NCBI GenBank assembly: GCA_964034945.1
Contig: OZ035960.1
Location: forward strand, 52,570,706 to 52,634,705
Length of the DNA: 64,000 nt
DNA from: Chrysopilus asiliformis
Lineage: Eukaryota > Arthropoda > Insecta > Diptera > Rhagionidae
Reading direction: 5' to 3'
Shown one piece after another: positions 10,979 through 21,938 of the stretch. The position numbers and the translations under genes are program-made. The number at the start of each line of letters is the position of its first letter. Within the stretch, counting starts at the first letter, position 1. The notes beneath the pieces are model-generated. The model was not told the DNA's origin and did not search any database. It saw nothing but the letters and a program-made list of their open reading frames with translations.

Positions 10979-11727
10979 TCTATATATATAAAAATGGACG
11001 TTTGTCTGTTTGTCTGCTTGAGATTACAAAACTCAACAACTACTGGACCGATTTTTACGCGGTTTTTTTGCAAAATGATCTGCGTTGCCAGGAGCAGGTT
11101 TTTAGCTATGTTAGAGTTTCAAAACTCGAAATGGAAGGTCCTGTCCCGGGAAAAATCGGTATTAGGGGTTTTCCGGGGTTGCTAATCACGAATGCGGTGT
11201 GGAAATTCAAAATTCGAAACGGAAGGTCCTATAAGGATAACGCAAATATCCTTTTTCCCATTTTTCGCAAGAAAAATTGGCATATGTGGTTTTTGGGGTC
11301 GCTGATCACGAGTTGGATATTGGAATTCCAAAATTCGAAACGGAACTTCCTGTGAGGATAACGCAAATATCCTTTTTCCCACAAGGTCCTGTAAGGATGA
11401 CATAAATATCTTTTTTCACTTTTTCCCCGGAAAAATTGGGATTATGGAGTTTTTGGGGTCGCTGATCACGAATCCGGTGTTAGATTTTTAAAACTCTAAA
11501 CGGAAGGTCCTATAAGGATAATGCAAATGTCCTTTTACCAATCTTTCTAAAAAAAACTGGCATTAAGGGGTTTTTGGTGTCGCTGATCACGAGTCCAGTG
11601 TTGGAATTTCAACAGAAGGTCCTGTAAGGATAACGTTTTTTCCCAAAAGTTTTTAAGTTATTCATGGTTTTTTGGCATTCTATAATTTATACAAAAAACT
11701 TTAAGCTGCCAACGTAGAGTCTGCTAG
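10979..11727 (+). mobile_element. Helitron-like element with internal minisatellite
   Basis: The left end TCTATATATATAAAAATGG and the right end GTCTGCTAG match the Helitron plan and resemble the ends of 10286-10775. The interior from about 11100 to 11640 holds four to five degenerate copies of a roughly 120-bp unit. Each has GG(T)CCTGTAAGGATAACGC, CTTTTTCCC and GGGGTCGCTGATCACGA. The same phrase is seen in the hairpin-ended elements at 36783, 51610 and 60379. The exact left base is uncertain because the preceding base is T rather than A. Confidence 0.6.
11100..11640. repeat. ~120-bp degenerate tandem repeats
   Basis: Copies of AAGGTCCTGTAAGGATAACG with TTTTTGGGGTCGCTGATCACG recur at roughly 110-130 bp spacing inside the Helitron-like element. 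Internal minisatellites are typical of DINE-1/Helentron-like elements. Confidence 0.75.
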
Positions 11728-11888
11728 TATAATATAAAACTACTGTAATAAATTCAAGTTTGGACAAGATTTGTTGAGTGATTTTATTCTGCCATATATG
11801 CGATTCTGCAAATTCTTTCGCGGAATAAATTCTGAATCAAATCCGCGGAGAAATTCAAGAAAAAATCGAAAGTGTAAACGGGACTTTA

Positions 11889-12530
11889 GGTTTTTTTTGT
11901 GCAGTTCAATTTAAAAATGAAGTCTGTAAAGTTTCCTTCAAAAATATTAATATCTTCATCTGTTATAAGCCATCAAAAGTTATTCCAACTTTGGTCTCGG
12001 GTTATACTTGACCGAATGCCTTGAAATTTTTTAAACTGGTACCGGGGCGTAGTCTAATTGCATAGTATTTCCCGGTCTTATTCCAGTTTGTATTGCTAAT
12101 TTCATTATTATCAAGTTTTTATGGTAGTAGAATTAGCATGCAATCAGACCGGTTCGCACGCGCCCTAAATGTAAATCTTTAAGTTTTCCGTTCAGGAAAG
12201 TCAAATTTTGCACAGACAAAAATTGACATGAAACAATATTTAATATACGGTAGAGGTTCGAATATTACTATTTTAGAAAGGTAGAGAAAAATTTGGTTAA
12301 AATATCCATGGAATGTCTCACAAGATAAAGCTAAAGAAAAAATTTGTGGGAAAATTACACAAAGGATGGATGTTAAAACAATATTTTTCACCTTCTCCAT
12401 TAAACGTTTCAAACAAATTCCTTGCAATCTCTATAACACACTTGTTTTACTACTCTTCTGTTACTTAAGTGGGGTTGCTAAAACTTCTGGTATCGTAGTC
12501 GGCTTTTAATTTTTTTCTCTTTTTAGTATA
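11889..12530. other. No supported gene
   Basis: Only short frames on both strands are seen, none with a recognisable domain. The phrase AGCCATCAAAAGTT near 11970 is shared with degenerate repeats around 26480 and 28010. Confidence 0.35.
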
Positions 12531-13127
12531 ACCAAAGATTAGATAGCTAAAGATAAGAAACCACGGATTTTTTTTAAATGTATGGAAAATACTGTAGAGG
12601 TATGAATTCCAATCAAGTAACGCATGCAATTTTTTTATTGTTTTTTTGACAGTCAGCCATTCAAATATAACCCCACGACTCCATTAGACTTTTTAGAATC
12701 ATGATTTTTTCCCCCACTCCATATTTTGGCGAATAAAAAAATCAGCGCGTGGGCATTTTCAGTCATGATTTTTCATTTTTATTGTGTCTCCATAGCGTAC
12801 TTAGAAATGTCAACCAGGAGGTAATCAGGGCAGCCAACTAGAAATCAGCCAATTTGACTGAACAAATGTCAAAAAAAAATCCTACTTTTCAGCAGCCGAA
12901 AAAATCATGACAGTACGGAGATTTAAATCATGATGCAAGATTTTTTGAGTCTCCATTAGATTTTTTCGTGATTGGATTTAAATACAATCTGGAAAAAAAG
13001 TCTAATGGAGTCGTGGGGTAAGGGAAAATAATAGTTTGCATACTAAAGATTCCATTTTCGGTATCGAATATTCTGGCACCCAAAAATTTGTTCTAGGATT
13101 CTTATCTTCATTTACCTAATCTTTGGT
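12531..13127. mobile_element. MITE with ACCAAAGATTAG ends, interrupted
   Basis: Inverted ends ACCAAAGATTAG and CTAATCTTTGGT extend imperfectly inward (AGATAAGAA). ATA flanks both sides. About 350 bp of the interior is the nested MITE at 12671-13018. The superfamily is not certain because the 3-bp ATA site is not the usual TWA. Confidence 0.65.
12671..13018. mobile_element. Harbinger-type MITE nested in the previous one
   Basis: Inverted ends CCCCACGACTCCATTAGACT and AGTCTAATGGAGTCGTGGGG are perfect over 20 bp. They are flanked by TAA at 12668-12670 and 13019-13021. The interior contains further inverted copies of AATCATGATTTTT. There is no coding frame. Confidence 0.87.
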
Positions 13128-16100
13128 ATAACCAAATGTTTCAGAACTAAAAGCATGTTAATCTCTTTTTTTTAGTATATTTTAATAGAAACTTTTTTTT
13201 TTTTTTTAAAAATGTAGGAAAATTTTCCGAAAAATTGATAAAATATCTTTTTTCAGATTTTTTGAATTTATTTTATTGAAATAATATAAATACATTCATT
13301 TTTCCATTTCAACTTAATTATAACAGAAATGATGATATGTACGAACAACGATTATAAATTTTTAAATGGCAGGAAATGACCATTGTTTTTGGTGGGTATT
13401 GTCCCTTAAAAATGTAATTACCAAAGTTTCGAAAACATTTTGCGCGGGAATTAATACCACTGTCTACCTTCGTAACTCTGTTAAAAAATGCAAAAAATCG
13501 CAAAAAAAAATCCATTTCCTCAGCTTTTGTTTATGAAAATATAAATATACCTCAAAATACAGAAAAAAAAACCCGAACAAATGTAACAAAAAAAGTACTC
13601 TCGTACTCCCGCCAAAAAATTGTATAGGGAAATACAACCAAGGTTTTTTTTCTGTAACTTTCATTAATCAAGCGATGATGGAAGTAGAATTTTCACTTAC
13701 TTTCTGGATTTGGGCAAAATAATTAATGACTCAGCAGAATTTCATTGTTGTATTTTATTTACTCTACTCAGCATCCCTATAATCTCCACGGATTATGGGT
13801 TTACATTTATTGTTATAAATGACCGCCCTTGGCAACTGTGTCTTGTGTTTAACACGTCATTCGATGATCATTTACCCTAAAATGAAGACGTTTACTGTCA
13901 AACTCATTCAAGTGCGCGTTTATCATATACCCTAACTAGAAAATATTTTTATTAATATATCCATATGCTTTTTAGGCATATTCTTTTAATAGTCTTTTAT
14001 AAAACTCACACAATAATGAACACGTATTTAATAATAAAAAAACATATTTAATAGGCCATTGTCGAAAATTGTCAATGACAATTACATGCATGATTTACTT
14101 CCCTTTTTTCGTATGTTTCCTTCATACGAAAAATGGTTTTATTAAGTTATTCATTCTTATGGAAAATATCTTTTAATGTATTCATCGCTTTTATTTGCAA
14201 AACAGTTCCATTGTTGTACATACAAGTATATCTTAGAATTATATAATTCCCTTTGGACCAAAAATGAAGAGTCATTCCATTATTAAATGACTGGTAAAGA
14301 CACATGGAAAATATATATTCAAACCGACAAGTGTCTCTATTATGGGGATATAAATACTAACACGTACAGATCTATAGTTGAACAGATAGATAGATTCCTT
14401 ATTTGGAGGGTAATATTTTAAACGTAAACACAACACTATTTGATGTAGAATTTATAACATATGTTGGAATCTGTAAGTTTAAGTTGGTATAATGTTTCAA
14501 ATCTGAATGGTCAAGCTTACTTCGTAAAAAGATTATTGAAAATTGGTACATTATGTAAACCGAACGATCGACCGAACATTCCCCATATACGAAGTGGAAG
14601 AGTTTAGGACACTTGCGGGTTTAAGGATTTCCTCCGGAGGCAATTTATGTTCACAAATTTAACATTGTCATTATCTCCCTATACAAATGCCAGGAATGTT
14701 CACTAAAAGTTCGTGTCCTCTATATTTGGAGTCAAGAGCTCTGTATTGATGCTAAAACATATCTATTACAAAAGGCAATTGTAGGGTCGTTTGTCGGTAT
14801 ATTGTGCTGTTTGTTTGTCTGGTAACCTTCAGTTTGGGGATGTTTTCTTATTCTTTATATCTTTACATATTCTGTACATACAGAATTCGTTTATTTATTC
14901 TATTTATTTTTTTTTCTTTCATTTTTTTTTATCGTCTATTTTTACGCCCGAGAACTGTAGGCAATAAATCTGGATTGTGTTTTGGTTTATTTTACGTTAT
15001 CCTCGAGCGAAGATATTTGCCTTTGAGATTGAGAGCTGACAGTTATTTATAACATGTCATATACACTAACTTATTTTTTGATTAATCCTTAGTTTGCCAT
15101 ACCCACAAGAATGGACAATAGGAGCAAATCCTTTGCTAGATATTTAAATATAAATCGATATAATTTGTAATTTGAAGTTATGTGAAATGAAGATAACAAA
15201 ATGCTTAATTTTTTAAAAATCTTTTGTGGCCACTTGCACTGAGATAAATGGAGTAAAGGTTTTAAGCCTGCTGCAGCACTATATTACTTATAGTATCAGC
15301 TAAGTTATCTTAAATGTCTGTTCACCTACAGTTGGCATCTGTCAACTTCCTGTAGGTTAAGGGAAAAAATTTGTTTGGAACAAGTGAAGTTAGCTTGCAA
15401 TATTAGAACATGTTTGCATGATACAGGCGTTGCGACGATGTCAAATATTTCAAATTTCAGCAAGCCTATAAGAAATGTACAATTTGCTCAAGGCAGGTGA
15501 ACATTACACTTACACAAGGCAAACTACAAAATGTGGCGAAAAAACAATCTGTCACAGGTCAACAAAAAATATGTTTACTTGTAGCACAAGTACGTGTAAA
15601 GTATTGTTAACTGAACTGCAAAAGTAAGGATTTATGTTTTTGCTGTATACCTGCAGCAAATTTACAGCTAATTTGTGAAAGTGGAAATTTTAACGAAGTA
15701 AAATCTTCTATATATTTCTTTTTAAAAACAGCTTTATAAACGAGTCCACTCATAATTCCAACATGTTTTATGAACTCGGAGTATTTAAGTGAAGTTGAGT
15801 CCAGTATCCACCGGGTCGCAAATCACCCGCAACGAAGAAGGACGCGTTGTAACCCGCTGTGCCGTAAGTTTTAATATTTTTATGCTAAAGTTTTGAAAAT
15901 GTTGTGCAAAATTTCTGAAAATCAATCAACTTCCACAGGTGAACTGTTGACCTGTGGAATTTGATTGGTTTCGTTTTTGTTCAACTAACTCTGCGCTAGT
16001 CCGCATAGGAAAAAATCCGCATAGGAAAAAATCCGCATAGGAAACGTTCCTATAAAATTTGGGAAAGCTTTTATAGGAGTCATTGCACCATTTTGTAGCA

Positions 16101-16306
16101 AAAGCTGCCATAAATATTGGGACTAGTCCGAGTTTTCGTGGGATCATTACTATGTATATAGGGCTGAGAGAAAAATGGACATATGTATGTATGTAGCACC
16201 CGTTCCTAGTTTTTACTGGAAACATTCCTATATTGAATATAGGAAACCATGCTATATTATGGAATGGAATCGTTCCCACTGTTTTTCGAAGTGACTCCAA
16301 TACGAC
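13128..16306. other. Long stretch without a supported gene
   Basis: The sequence is very AT-rich. Small items only: a 16-bp unit TCCGCATAGGAAAAAA repeated about three times near 16000-16044, and sequence at 16005-16290 distantly like 24560-24940 (shared ATATGGGACT and GTTCCCA-type phrases), perhaps an old MITE pair. No frame looks like a real protein. Confidence 0.4.
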
Positions 16307-16435
16307 AGGCCCGTTTGCTGAAACAAGTCATAACAATTTAAGTTGTGCTTAGCCTACTTAAACCGTAGAAATTCTGGGTCTTAAGTAATTTAAGTGGAAC
16401 ATAAGACGCTATGACTTGTTTCAGCAAACGGGCCT
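16307..16435. mobile_element. Small palindromic MITE
   Basis: A 129-bp unit has near-perfect inverted ends: AGGCCCGTTTGCTGAAACAA on the left, and TTGTTTCAGCAAACGGGCCT on the right. No clear target duplication was found. Confidence 0.72.
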
Positions 16436-17077
16436 TAGTCTTACAAAAAAATTGAAACGAATCCTAAGTGTTGGTGGACTCATTCTTATGCAAATAGGAT
16501 TCAGCGAATTTGGTAATTCAAGCCAATTTGTTTTCTTCGGTTTATAATTCGGTTTGCGAACTCGTTGCTTATATTGTTTGGATCTGCTTAGTACCATACT
16601 CTAACACTTGTGTCGGAAGAATTTTTGACGTGGATACGTCTTGGATTTTGGTTATGGGGGTACAAATTAGAAAATCGGCTTGCTGCCATGATAACAAATT
16701 TGCAATCGATGATACTCGATAGTTTGTGGTGATATCCGAACATAAACTCTGTTATAAGATGAGGCCTACATTAAAGCATTGTTTAGGGTATTTTGTTATG
16801 TTAAACTATGTTCAATTATTTTTTTAAAGATCAAAATCAAAATTTTTACTGCCGCTGCTATGCTGTGTTTGCTGCTTGTAGTACAGATTTCACATTTATA
16901 CTCTTTTTATGCTTCTCCTTTGTGTGTATTAATTGAATCTGATGTATTGAATGTCATGTTATTTCGTTCTTTTCGCTCTTAACGGCAAAAGCGTTTGCTG
17001 TGGTTTCCGACTCTCGTTCTTGGGAACGAAAATGATTTTTTTTAAGTTTTCGCTTCTTGTTCAAAGCGGTTTGTGGG

Positions 17078-18090
17078 CAGGGATCCCGTTTACACTACTA
17101 TCGTAGTTTTACACTACTATTTCGACATAATTTTGACCTAACACTACTTACACTACTGAAAAACTCAAAACACTACCTTTTTCGCTCTATAAAAAACGTG
17201 CTACATAGAAAATTAATTTCTAGATTTGAAAAGTTCATTTATATGGGGAAAATTAAAAAATATGTAATTTATAATCATTCAGACTCTTTATGTAAAATAT
17301 TTAAGTACTTTAAGGCATTCCCTATGAAAAAGTGACTGACTAAACGCACTCAATCCTTGAACAAAAGAGACATATAATACTTAATTCCTTCCTTTAATTT
17401 TAATTTATAAAAAAATTTGATTTTTGTACTAATATAAAAATGTACTGATATGGTAGGTCTGTTCGATATAAGTCCTGGACTTACTCCGAGTATTTTCACT
17501 TTACTCCACAAAATGGCGCATTTTCTTACTCTGAATTTGTTTTTATCGAACAACTTGGAGTAAGTTCAGAGTAAGTTCAGAGTTAATCACTAACTCTATA
17601 TTATGAGTTTATAATAATAGATTATAAAATATAACAAATATAATAAATAAAACCCGAAACTACTCAAAAATATATATTGGAAATAATTTATGATGGCTTT
17701 TGTTGCATTTCTTCTTCCAAACACTGTAAAAGAGAGGTTATGTCTGACAAATATCAACTGCCAAAAGTTTACTCCAGCTAAAAGCAAGAGTAAATAAGAG
17801 TAAGTCCAGGACTGTCCTGGACTTACACTTTACTGTTCGATATGTGTTCGGAGTAAGTCCAGGACTCATATCGAACAGAAAAGAGTAAAAATTTTTACTC
17901 CGAGTAAGTCCAGGACTCATATCGAACAGACCTGGTATGCAATAAAACATTAGACGGTAACATTCAAAATGTGTTGTCTCAATAAAACTCTAAATTACTG
18001 TTAAAAAAGTTGACACTACTGAAATCCCTCTGACACTACTATTTTTCTATCAGTAACACTCCGCTTTTCACTTTTGGGGTGGGAACCCTG
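17078..18090. mobile_element. hAT-type MITE
   Basis: Inverted ends CAGGGATCCC and GGGAACCCTG are flanked by an 8-bp TTTGTGGG at 17070-17077 and 18091-18098. Internal repeats of ACACTACTAT occur near both ends. It contains the smaller nested element at 17456-17932 and no transposase frame. Confidence 0.88.
17456..17932. mobile_element. MITE with GGTCTGTTCGATAT ends
   Basis: Inverted ends GGTCTGTTCGATAT(A/G)AGTCC run inward for about 35 bp. TGGTA flanks the element at 17451-17455 and 17933-17937. Extra internal copies of AGTAAGTCCAGGACT suggest a partial duplication of the right end. It is inserted in the hAT MITE. The superfamily is unassigned. Confidence 0.75.
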
Positions 18091-18244
18091 TTTGTGGGCA
18101 TCGCATAAAAATGAATGAAAGCCTCGAGCGATGGCTTTTTGGTATGATGCACACACACATGTAAGTATGTATTTTACTACTGAGAGAAATATATTTCGCT
18201 CCCAGCATTAAAATTTTGTACAGGGTTGTGACTTTTGATTTTCG

Positions 18245-18255
18245 AAATCGTAGTA
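18245..18255. repeat. LINE target-site duplication, 3' side
   Basis: AAATCGTAGTA is identical to 23843-23853. Confidence 0.9.
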
Positions 18256-18347
18256 GGTAGGTAGGTAGGTTAGAGTGGCGGTCATCCGACCCACTTAGAC
18301 CAATGAGGTCCATTGTGATACCACATTTTTATTTATTTATTTCTTCT

Positions 18348-21300
18348 CTACTCGAACCAGTGTGAGCTTTTTATGAAGCCTAGGAGATTGTTGATGTTTA
18401 CATCTTCCAATTCATTAGTATTTTCAAAGAAAAAGGATCCTAAAAATAATTTCCTTCTGCGAGCCAGTGCTGGGCAGGTGCAGAGCAGATGACCTACAGT
18501 CTCCTCCTCCTCTACATGTTTGCAGCTTCTACAGAAGTCGTTGGAGGGGACACCAAGTCTACTCGCATGTCTCCCTATGAGGCAGTGTCCTGTGATCACG
18601 CCTACAATCATAGTAATATATCTTCGGTGCAGCAGAATCAGCTTGCATGTACGCTTTTTATCCAGCTTTGGCCAAATAAGTTTGGTAGCGTAACACGAGG
18701 TGCCTGAGGACCACCTTTGATTTGCAAGCCTAGCTGCTTCTGCCCGAATCAGCAATTTGCACGTTGCTAATGGTGCACCCAGATACTCCTTTTCCGGCAT
18801 GATTTGGAGTGTAGTGCCGTATCTAGCGAGTTCGTCCGCTTTGCAGTTACCCGGAATGTCCCTGTGTCCAGGTACCCAGATTAATTTGATATTGAAGAAC
18901 TCAGCTAGCTCGTTTAGAGTTGCCAAGCACTCAATAGTCACTCTTGATGTTAGAGATGACGAGTCAAGTGACTTTATTGCCGCTTGACTGTCCGTGAAGA
19001 TGCTGATATCCTTACCCGATATCACATTATTCTTCAGCCAGCTTAGGGCTTCTTTGATCGCCATAACCTCGGCTTGAAAGACGCTGCAGTGATCCGGTAG
19101 GCGAAATGCAATATTTAAGTTTAGTTGTTCAGAGAAAATCCCTCCACCGACTCTGCCCCCCAACTTTGACCCATCTGTATAGACATGGATCGTCTTTTTC
19201 TCCAAAACTCCTCCCCCCTCCCAGTCTTCCCTGGAAGGAATAGAAGATTGGAACCCTCTGTCTAGCGATAGCAGTGGTAGGGTATAGTCGATGTTCTCCG
19301 GGAGTGTTCTCTGAGACAGCAGTATTGAGGCATGTCCATTTTGCGAACTATGCCATTGTGATGTTGCTTTGAGTCGGATGGCTGTGCTGGCTGCCATCTG
19401 TCTTCCTGTGATGTCTAGAGGTAATAGGTGTAGCATAATCTCCAGTGCGTGCGTCGGGGTTGATCTCAGCGCGCCACTAATATAGAGAGATGCCGTCCTC
19501 TGTACCTTGCTTAAGAGATTGCAATTACTCTTAGTTTCAAGAGCTGTCCACCACACCACCACCCCATATAAAAGTATGGGTCTTACGACAGCTGTATAGA
19601 GCCAATGCACAATCCGTGGTTCCAACCCCCAGGTTTTCCCAATGGAGTTTTTACACGAGTAGAGTGCAACAGTGGCCTTCTTTATCCGTTCAGTGATGTT
19701 TTGTTTCCAACTAAGTTTCATATCCAGAATAAGGCCCAAATATTTTACCTCTTTTTTGAAGACTAAGCTGGTGCCATATAGTCTGGGAGGGTCTACTTGT
19801 GGAATTTTATACTTCCTTGTGAAAAGGATTACCTCTGTTTTATCCGGGTTAATCCTTAAGCCACATTTGTAGCTCCAAGTTATTATGTGAGAGAGCGCTG
19901 TCTGCGTTAGGTCTCTTAAGGTGTCCGGGAATTTACCTGAGACAACTACGGCAATGTCATCCGCATAGGCAATGACCTTAAAGCCATTTCCTTCCAGTAT
20001 TTTTAGTAGTTTGTCAACCACCAAATTCCAAAGAAGGGGAGAGAGTACACCACCTTGTGGGGTGCCCCTGCTCACGAATCTCTTGGCAGATGAGTCGCCC
20101 AGCTCTGTACTAATGCTTCTGCTTTTGAGCATCTTGCTGATTAGTACCCGTAGCGACTCATCCACACCGACATCCGCCAGCGCCGTAGTTATTGCCTCTG
20201 GTTTGACATTGTTGAATGCTCCTTCTATGTCAAGAAAAGTAATCATAGTATACTCTTTTTGTTCTAAGGATTTTTCGATGGTACTCACAAGGGAGTGTAA
20301 GGCTGTTTCTACAGACCTTCCCTTACAGTATGCATGTTGGGACGCTGAAAGTTGGTTATGGACCCCTTTGCAGCGTAGATGTGTCTCTATCAGTCTTTCC
20401 AATGTTTTCAAGAGAAAAGAGGACAGACTTATTGGTCTGAAGTCCTTTGGACGACAGTGGGAGTTCTTACCCGCTTTGGGTATGAACAGAACCTTGACTT
20501 CTTTCCACAAGGTGGGTATGTGGGCAAGATCTAGGCATGCCTTGAAGATAATCTCTAGCCAGGGGAGAGAGATATCTAAGGTATTCTGTATATCCGCCGG
20601 GATGATGCCATCGGGCCCTGCGGCTTTGAATGGATGGAAGCTGTTCACTGCCCATCTTATTTTTGGTCTGGTTATGATTTTACCAGAATTATTGGAGGGA
20701 AAGCACATGTCTGTCTCCTTATAAGGTTCTTTTGAGTTTCCCGGGAAGTGTGTATCAATGAGCAGAGTGAGTGATTCCTCACTTGAAGAAGACCACGAAC
20801 CATCCTTTTTCATAAGATGGCTAAGCTGTGGTGGTGAGTTAGTAGAGAGAATTTTCCGTAGCCTTGACGCCTCAGAGACTGTTTCTATTTTACCACAAAA
20901 AAGTTTCCAAGATTTGCGTCGGGCTTTCCTCAATTCGGTTTTGAATAACTTTAGGCTCACTTTATAGGAGTCCCAGTCATGATCTGTTCTCGTGCTTTTG
21001 GCTTGATTGAACAGCCTTCTGCACTCTTTCCGAAGAGCTATTATCTCTGGTGACCACCAGGAAGGCCTTGTCTTTCCCCTCGATACGCCTAGGGGGCAAG
21101 ATTTTTCCGATGCCTTACTGAAGATCCCACTGAGTTCCTCCACCATTTCGTTAAGCTCTGTTACTGAGGAGGGGGGATTCGGAGATCCCGGTGAAATAAG
21201 TTCTTCAAAGGAAGCCTTATGTTTTGTCCAGTCGGTTTTCCGTCGATTACGATAGACCGGCTTACTAATAGGCTGAGTTACCACGTCAAACTGTATATAG

Positions 21301-21938
21301 CAGTGATCTGAGAATGAGTGTTCTTCAGACACCTTCCAGTTTTTGACTAGGTGACTTGCCGCCTGAGAGACTATTGTTATATCTAAAACTTCCTGTCTAT
21401 TTTTAGTAATAAAGGTAGGTTTGCTTCCAGAATTACAAATGTAGAGGTTAGTACTTAAGATGAAGTCAAAAAGTAACTCACCTCGTTCGTTGATGTCGGA
21501 GCTACCCCATATAGTGTGATGCGCATTGGCATCACACCCGAGGATTATGCAGATGTTCTTTCCTCTCGCGTCCGCTGCGAACCTCCCCAGGTTATCCGGA
21601 GGGAGGGGCCCTAGGTGGTCGTGGGCCAAGTATACGGATGCCAGCCAGAGAGTTAGGCCACTAACCTCTAGACTAGCCGCTACTATGTCTTCGCTGCTAT
21701 ATGACGGGAGAAGAAATGCTTTTAAGTTATTTTTAACTAGAATACAGGATCTGATTTTACCATCCATCCTTGTGTGGAGCAGTTTGTAGCCTGGAGTGTT
21801 GAGCCCAGAAACCCGATTTCCAACAATCCACGGTTCCTGTATCAACACGACGTCCTCCCCCACCTTTGACAGGCGAAGGAGGAGAGCGGCAGATGCCGCT
21901 TTGGAGTGGTGAAGGTTAATCTGAACTAGGCGAAGCAT
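18348..21938 (-). CDS. LINE ORF2: endonuclease, reverse transcriptase, RNase H
   Basis: This is an uninterrupted 1196-residue frame from an ATG at 21938. An apurinic-type endonuclease occupies about 1-220, with N8 (QINLHHS), E35 (IQEPW), D135/N137 (GCDANAH) and SDH at 210-212. The reverse transcriptase spans about 470-760, with D570 (FLDIEGAF), RGTPQGGVLSP near 624-634 and YADD at 658-661. RNase H lies at about 915-1045, with D922 (YTDGSK), E957, D983 (FTDSQA) and H1025/D1035. A zinc knuckle C-X2-C-X10-H-X4-C sits at 1136-1155. These activities nick target DNA and copy the element RNA in place. All catalytic residues I checked are present. The start overlaps the ORF1 end by 23 nt in another frame, so ORF2 is probably made by reinitiation or frameshifting. 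Movement would need ORF1 protein from another copy. Confidence 0.95.
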   Translation of the reverse strand: MLRLVQINLHHSKAASAALLLRLSKVGEDVVLIQEPWIVGNRVSGLNTPGYKLLHTRMDGKIRSCILVKNNLKAFLLPSYSSEDIVAASLEVSGLTLWLASVYLAHDHLGPLPPDNLGRFAADARGKNICIILGCDANAHHTIWGSSDINERGELLFDFILSTNLYICNSGSKPTFITKNRQEVLDITIVSQAASHLVKNWKVSEEHSFSDHCYIQFDVVTQPISKPVYRNRRKTDWTKHKASFEELISPGSPNPPSSVTELNEMVEELSGIFSKASEKSCPLGVSRGKTRPSWWSPEIIALRKECRRLFNQAKSTRTDHDWDSYKVSLKLFKTELRKARRKSWKLFCGKIETVSEASRLRKILSTNSPPQLSHLMKKDGSWSSSSEESLTLLIDTHFPGNSKEPYKETDMCFPSNNSGKIITRPKIRWAVNSFHPFKAAGPDGIIPADIQNTLDISLPWLEIIFKACLDLAHIPTLWKEVKVLFIPKAGKNSHCRPKDFRPISLSSFLLKTLERLIETHLRCKGVHNQLSASQHAYCKGRSVETALHSLVSTIEKSLEQKEYTMITFLDIEGAFNNVKPEAITTALADVGVDESLRVLISKMLKSRSISTELGDSSAKRFVSRGTPQGGVLSPLLWNLVVDKLLKILEGNGFKVIAYADDIAVVVSGKFPDTLRDLTQTALSHIITWSYKCGLRINPDKTEVILFTRKYKIPQVDPPRLYGTSLVFKKEVKYLGLILDMKLSWKQNITERIKKATVALYSCKNSIGKTWGLEPRIVHWLYTAVVRPILLYGVVVWWTALETKSNCNLLSKVQRTASLYISGALRSTPTHALEIMLHLLPLDITGRQMAASTAIRLKATSQWHSSQNGHASILLSQRTLPENIDYTLPLLSLDRGFQSSIPSREDWEGGGVLEKKTIHVYTDGSKLGGRVGGGIFSEQLNLNIAFRLPDHCSVFQAEVMAIKEALSWLKNNVISGKDISIFTDSQAAIKSLDSSSLTSRVTIECLATLNELAEFFNIKLIWVPGHRDIPGNCKADELARYGTTLQIMPEKEYLGAPLATCKLLIRAEAARLANQRWSSGTSCYATKLIWPKLDKKRTCKLILLHRRYITMIVGVITGHCLIGRHASRLGVPSNDFCRSCKHVEEEETVGHLLCTCPALARRRKLFLGSFFFENTNELEDVNINNLLGFIKSSHWFE

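Larger units (their letters stand above)
10854..11885. mobile_element. Harbinger-type MITE interrupted by a Helitron-like element
   Basis: TTA at 10851-10853 and 11886-11888 flanks inverted ends: GGTGCCGTTTACAC on the left and GTGTAAACGGGACT on the right. Subterminal motifs around CGCGGA(A/T) and AATTC recur at both ends. The middle is the Helitron-like element at 10979-11727. No transposase remains. Confidence 0.72.

Noticed and set aside
20467..20724. Long plus-strand frames across the LINE ORF2 and ORF1
   Set aside because: They are antisense shadows of the minus-strand endonuclease/reverse transcriptase gene.
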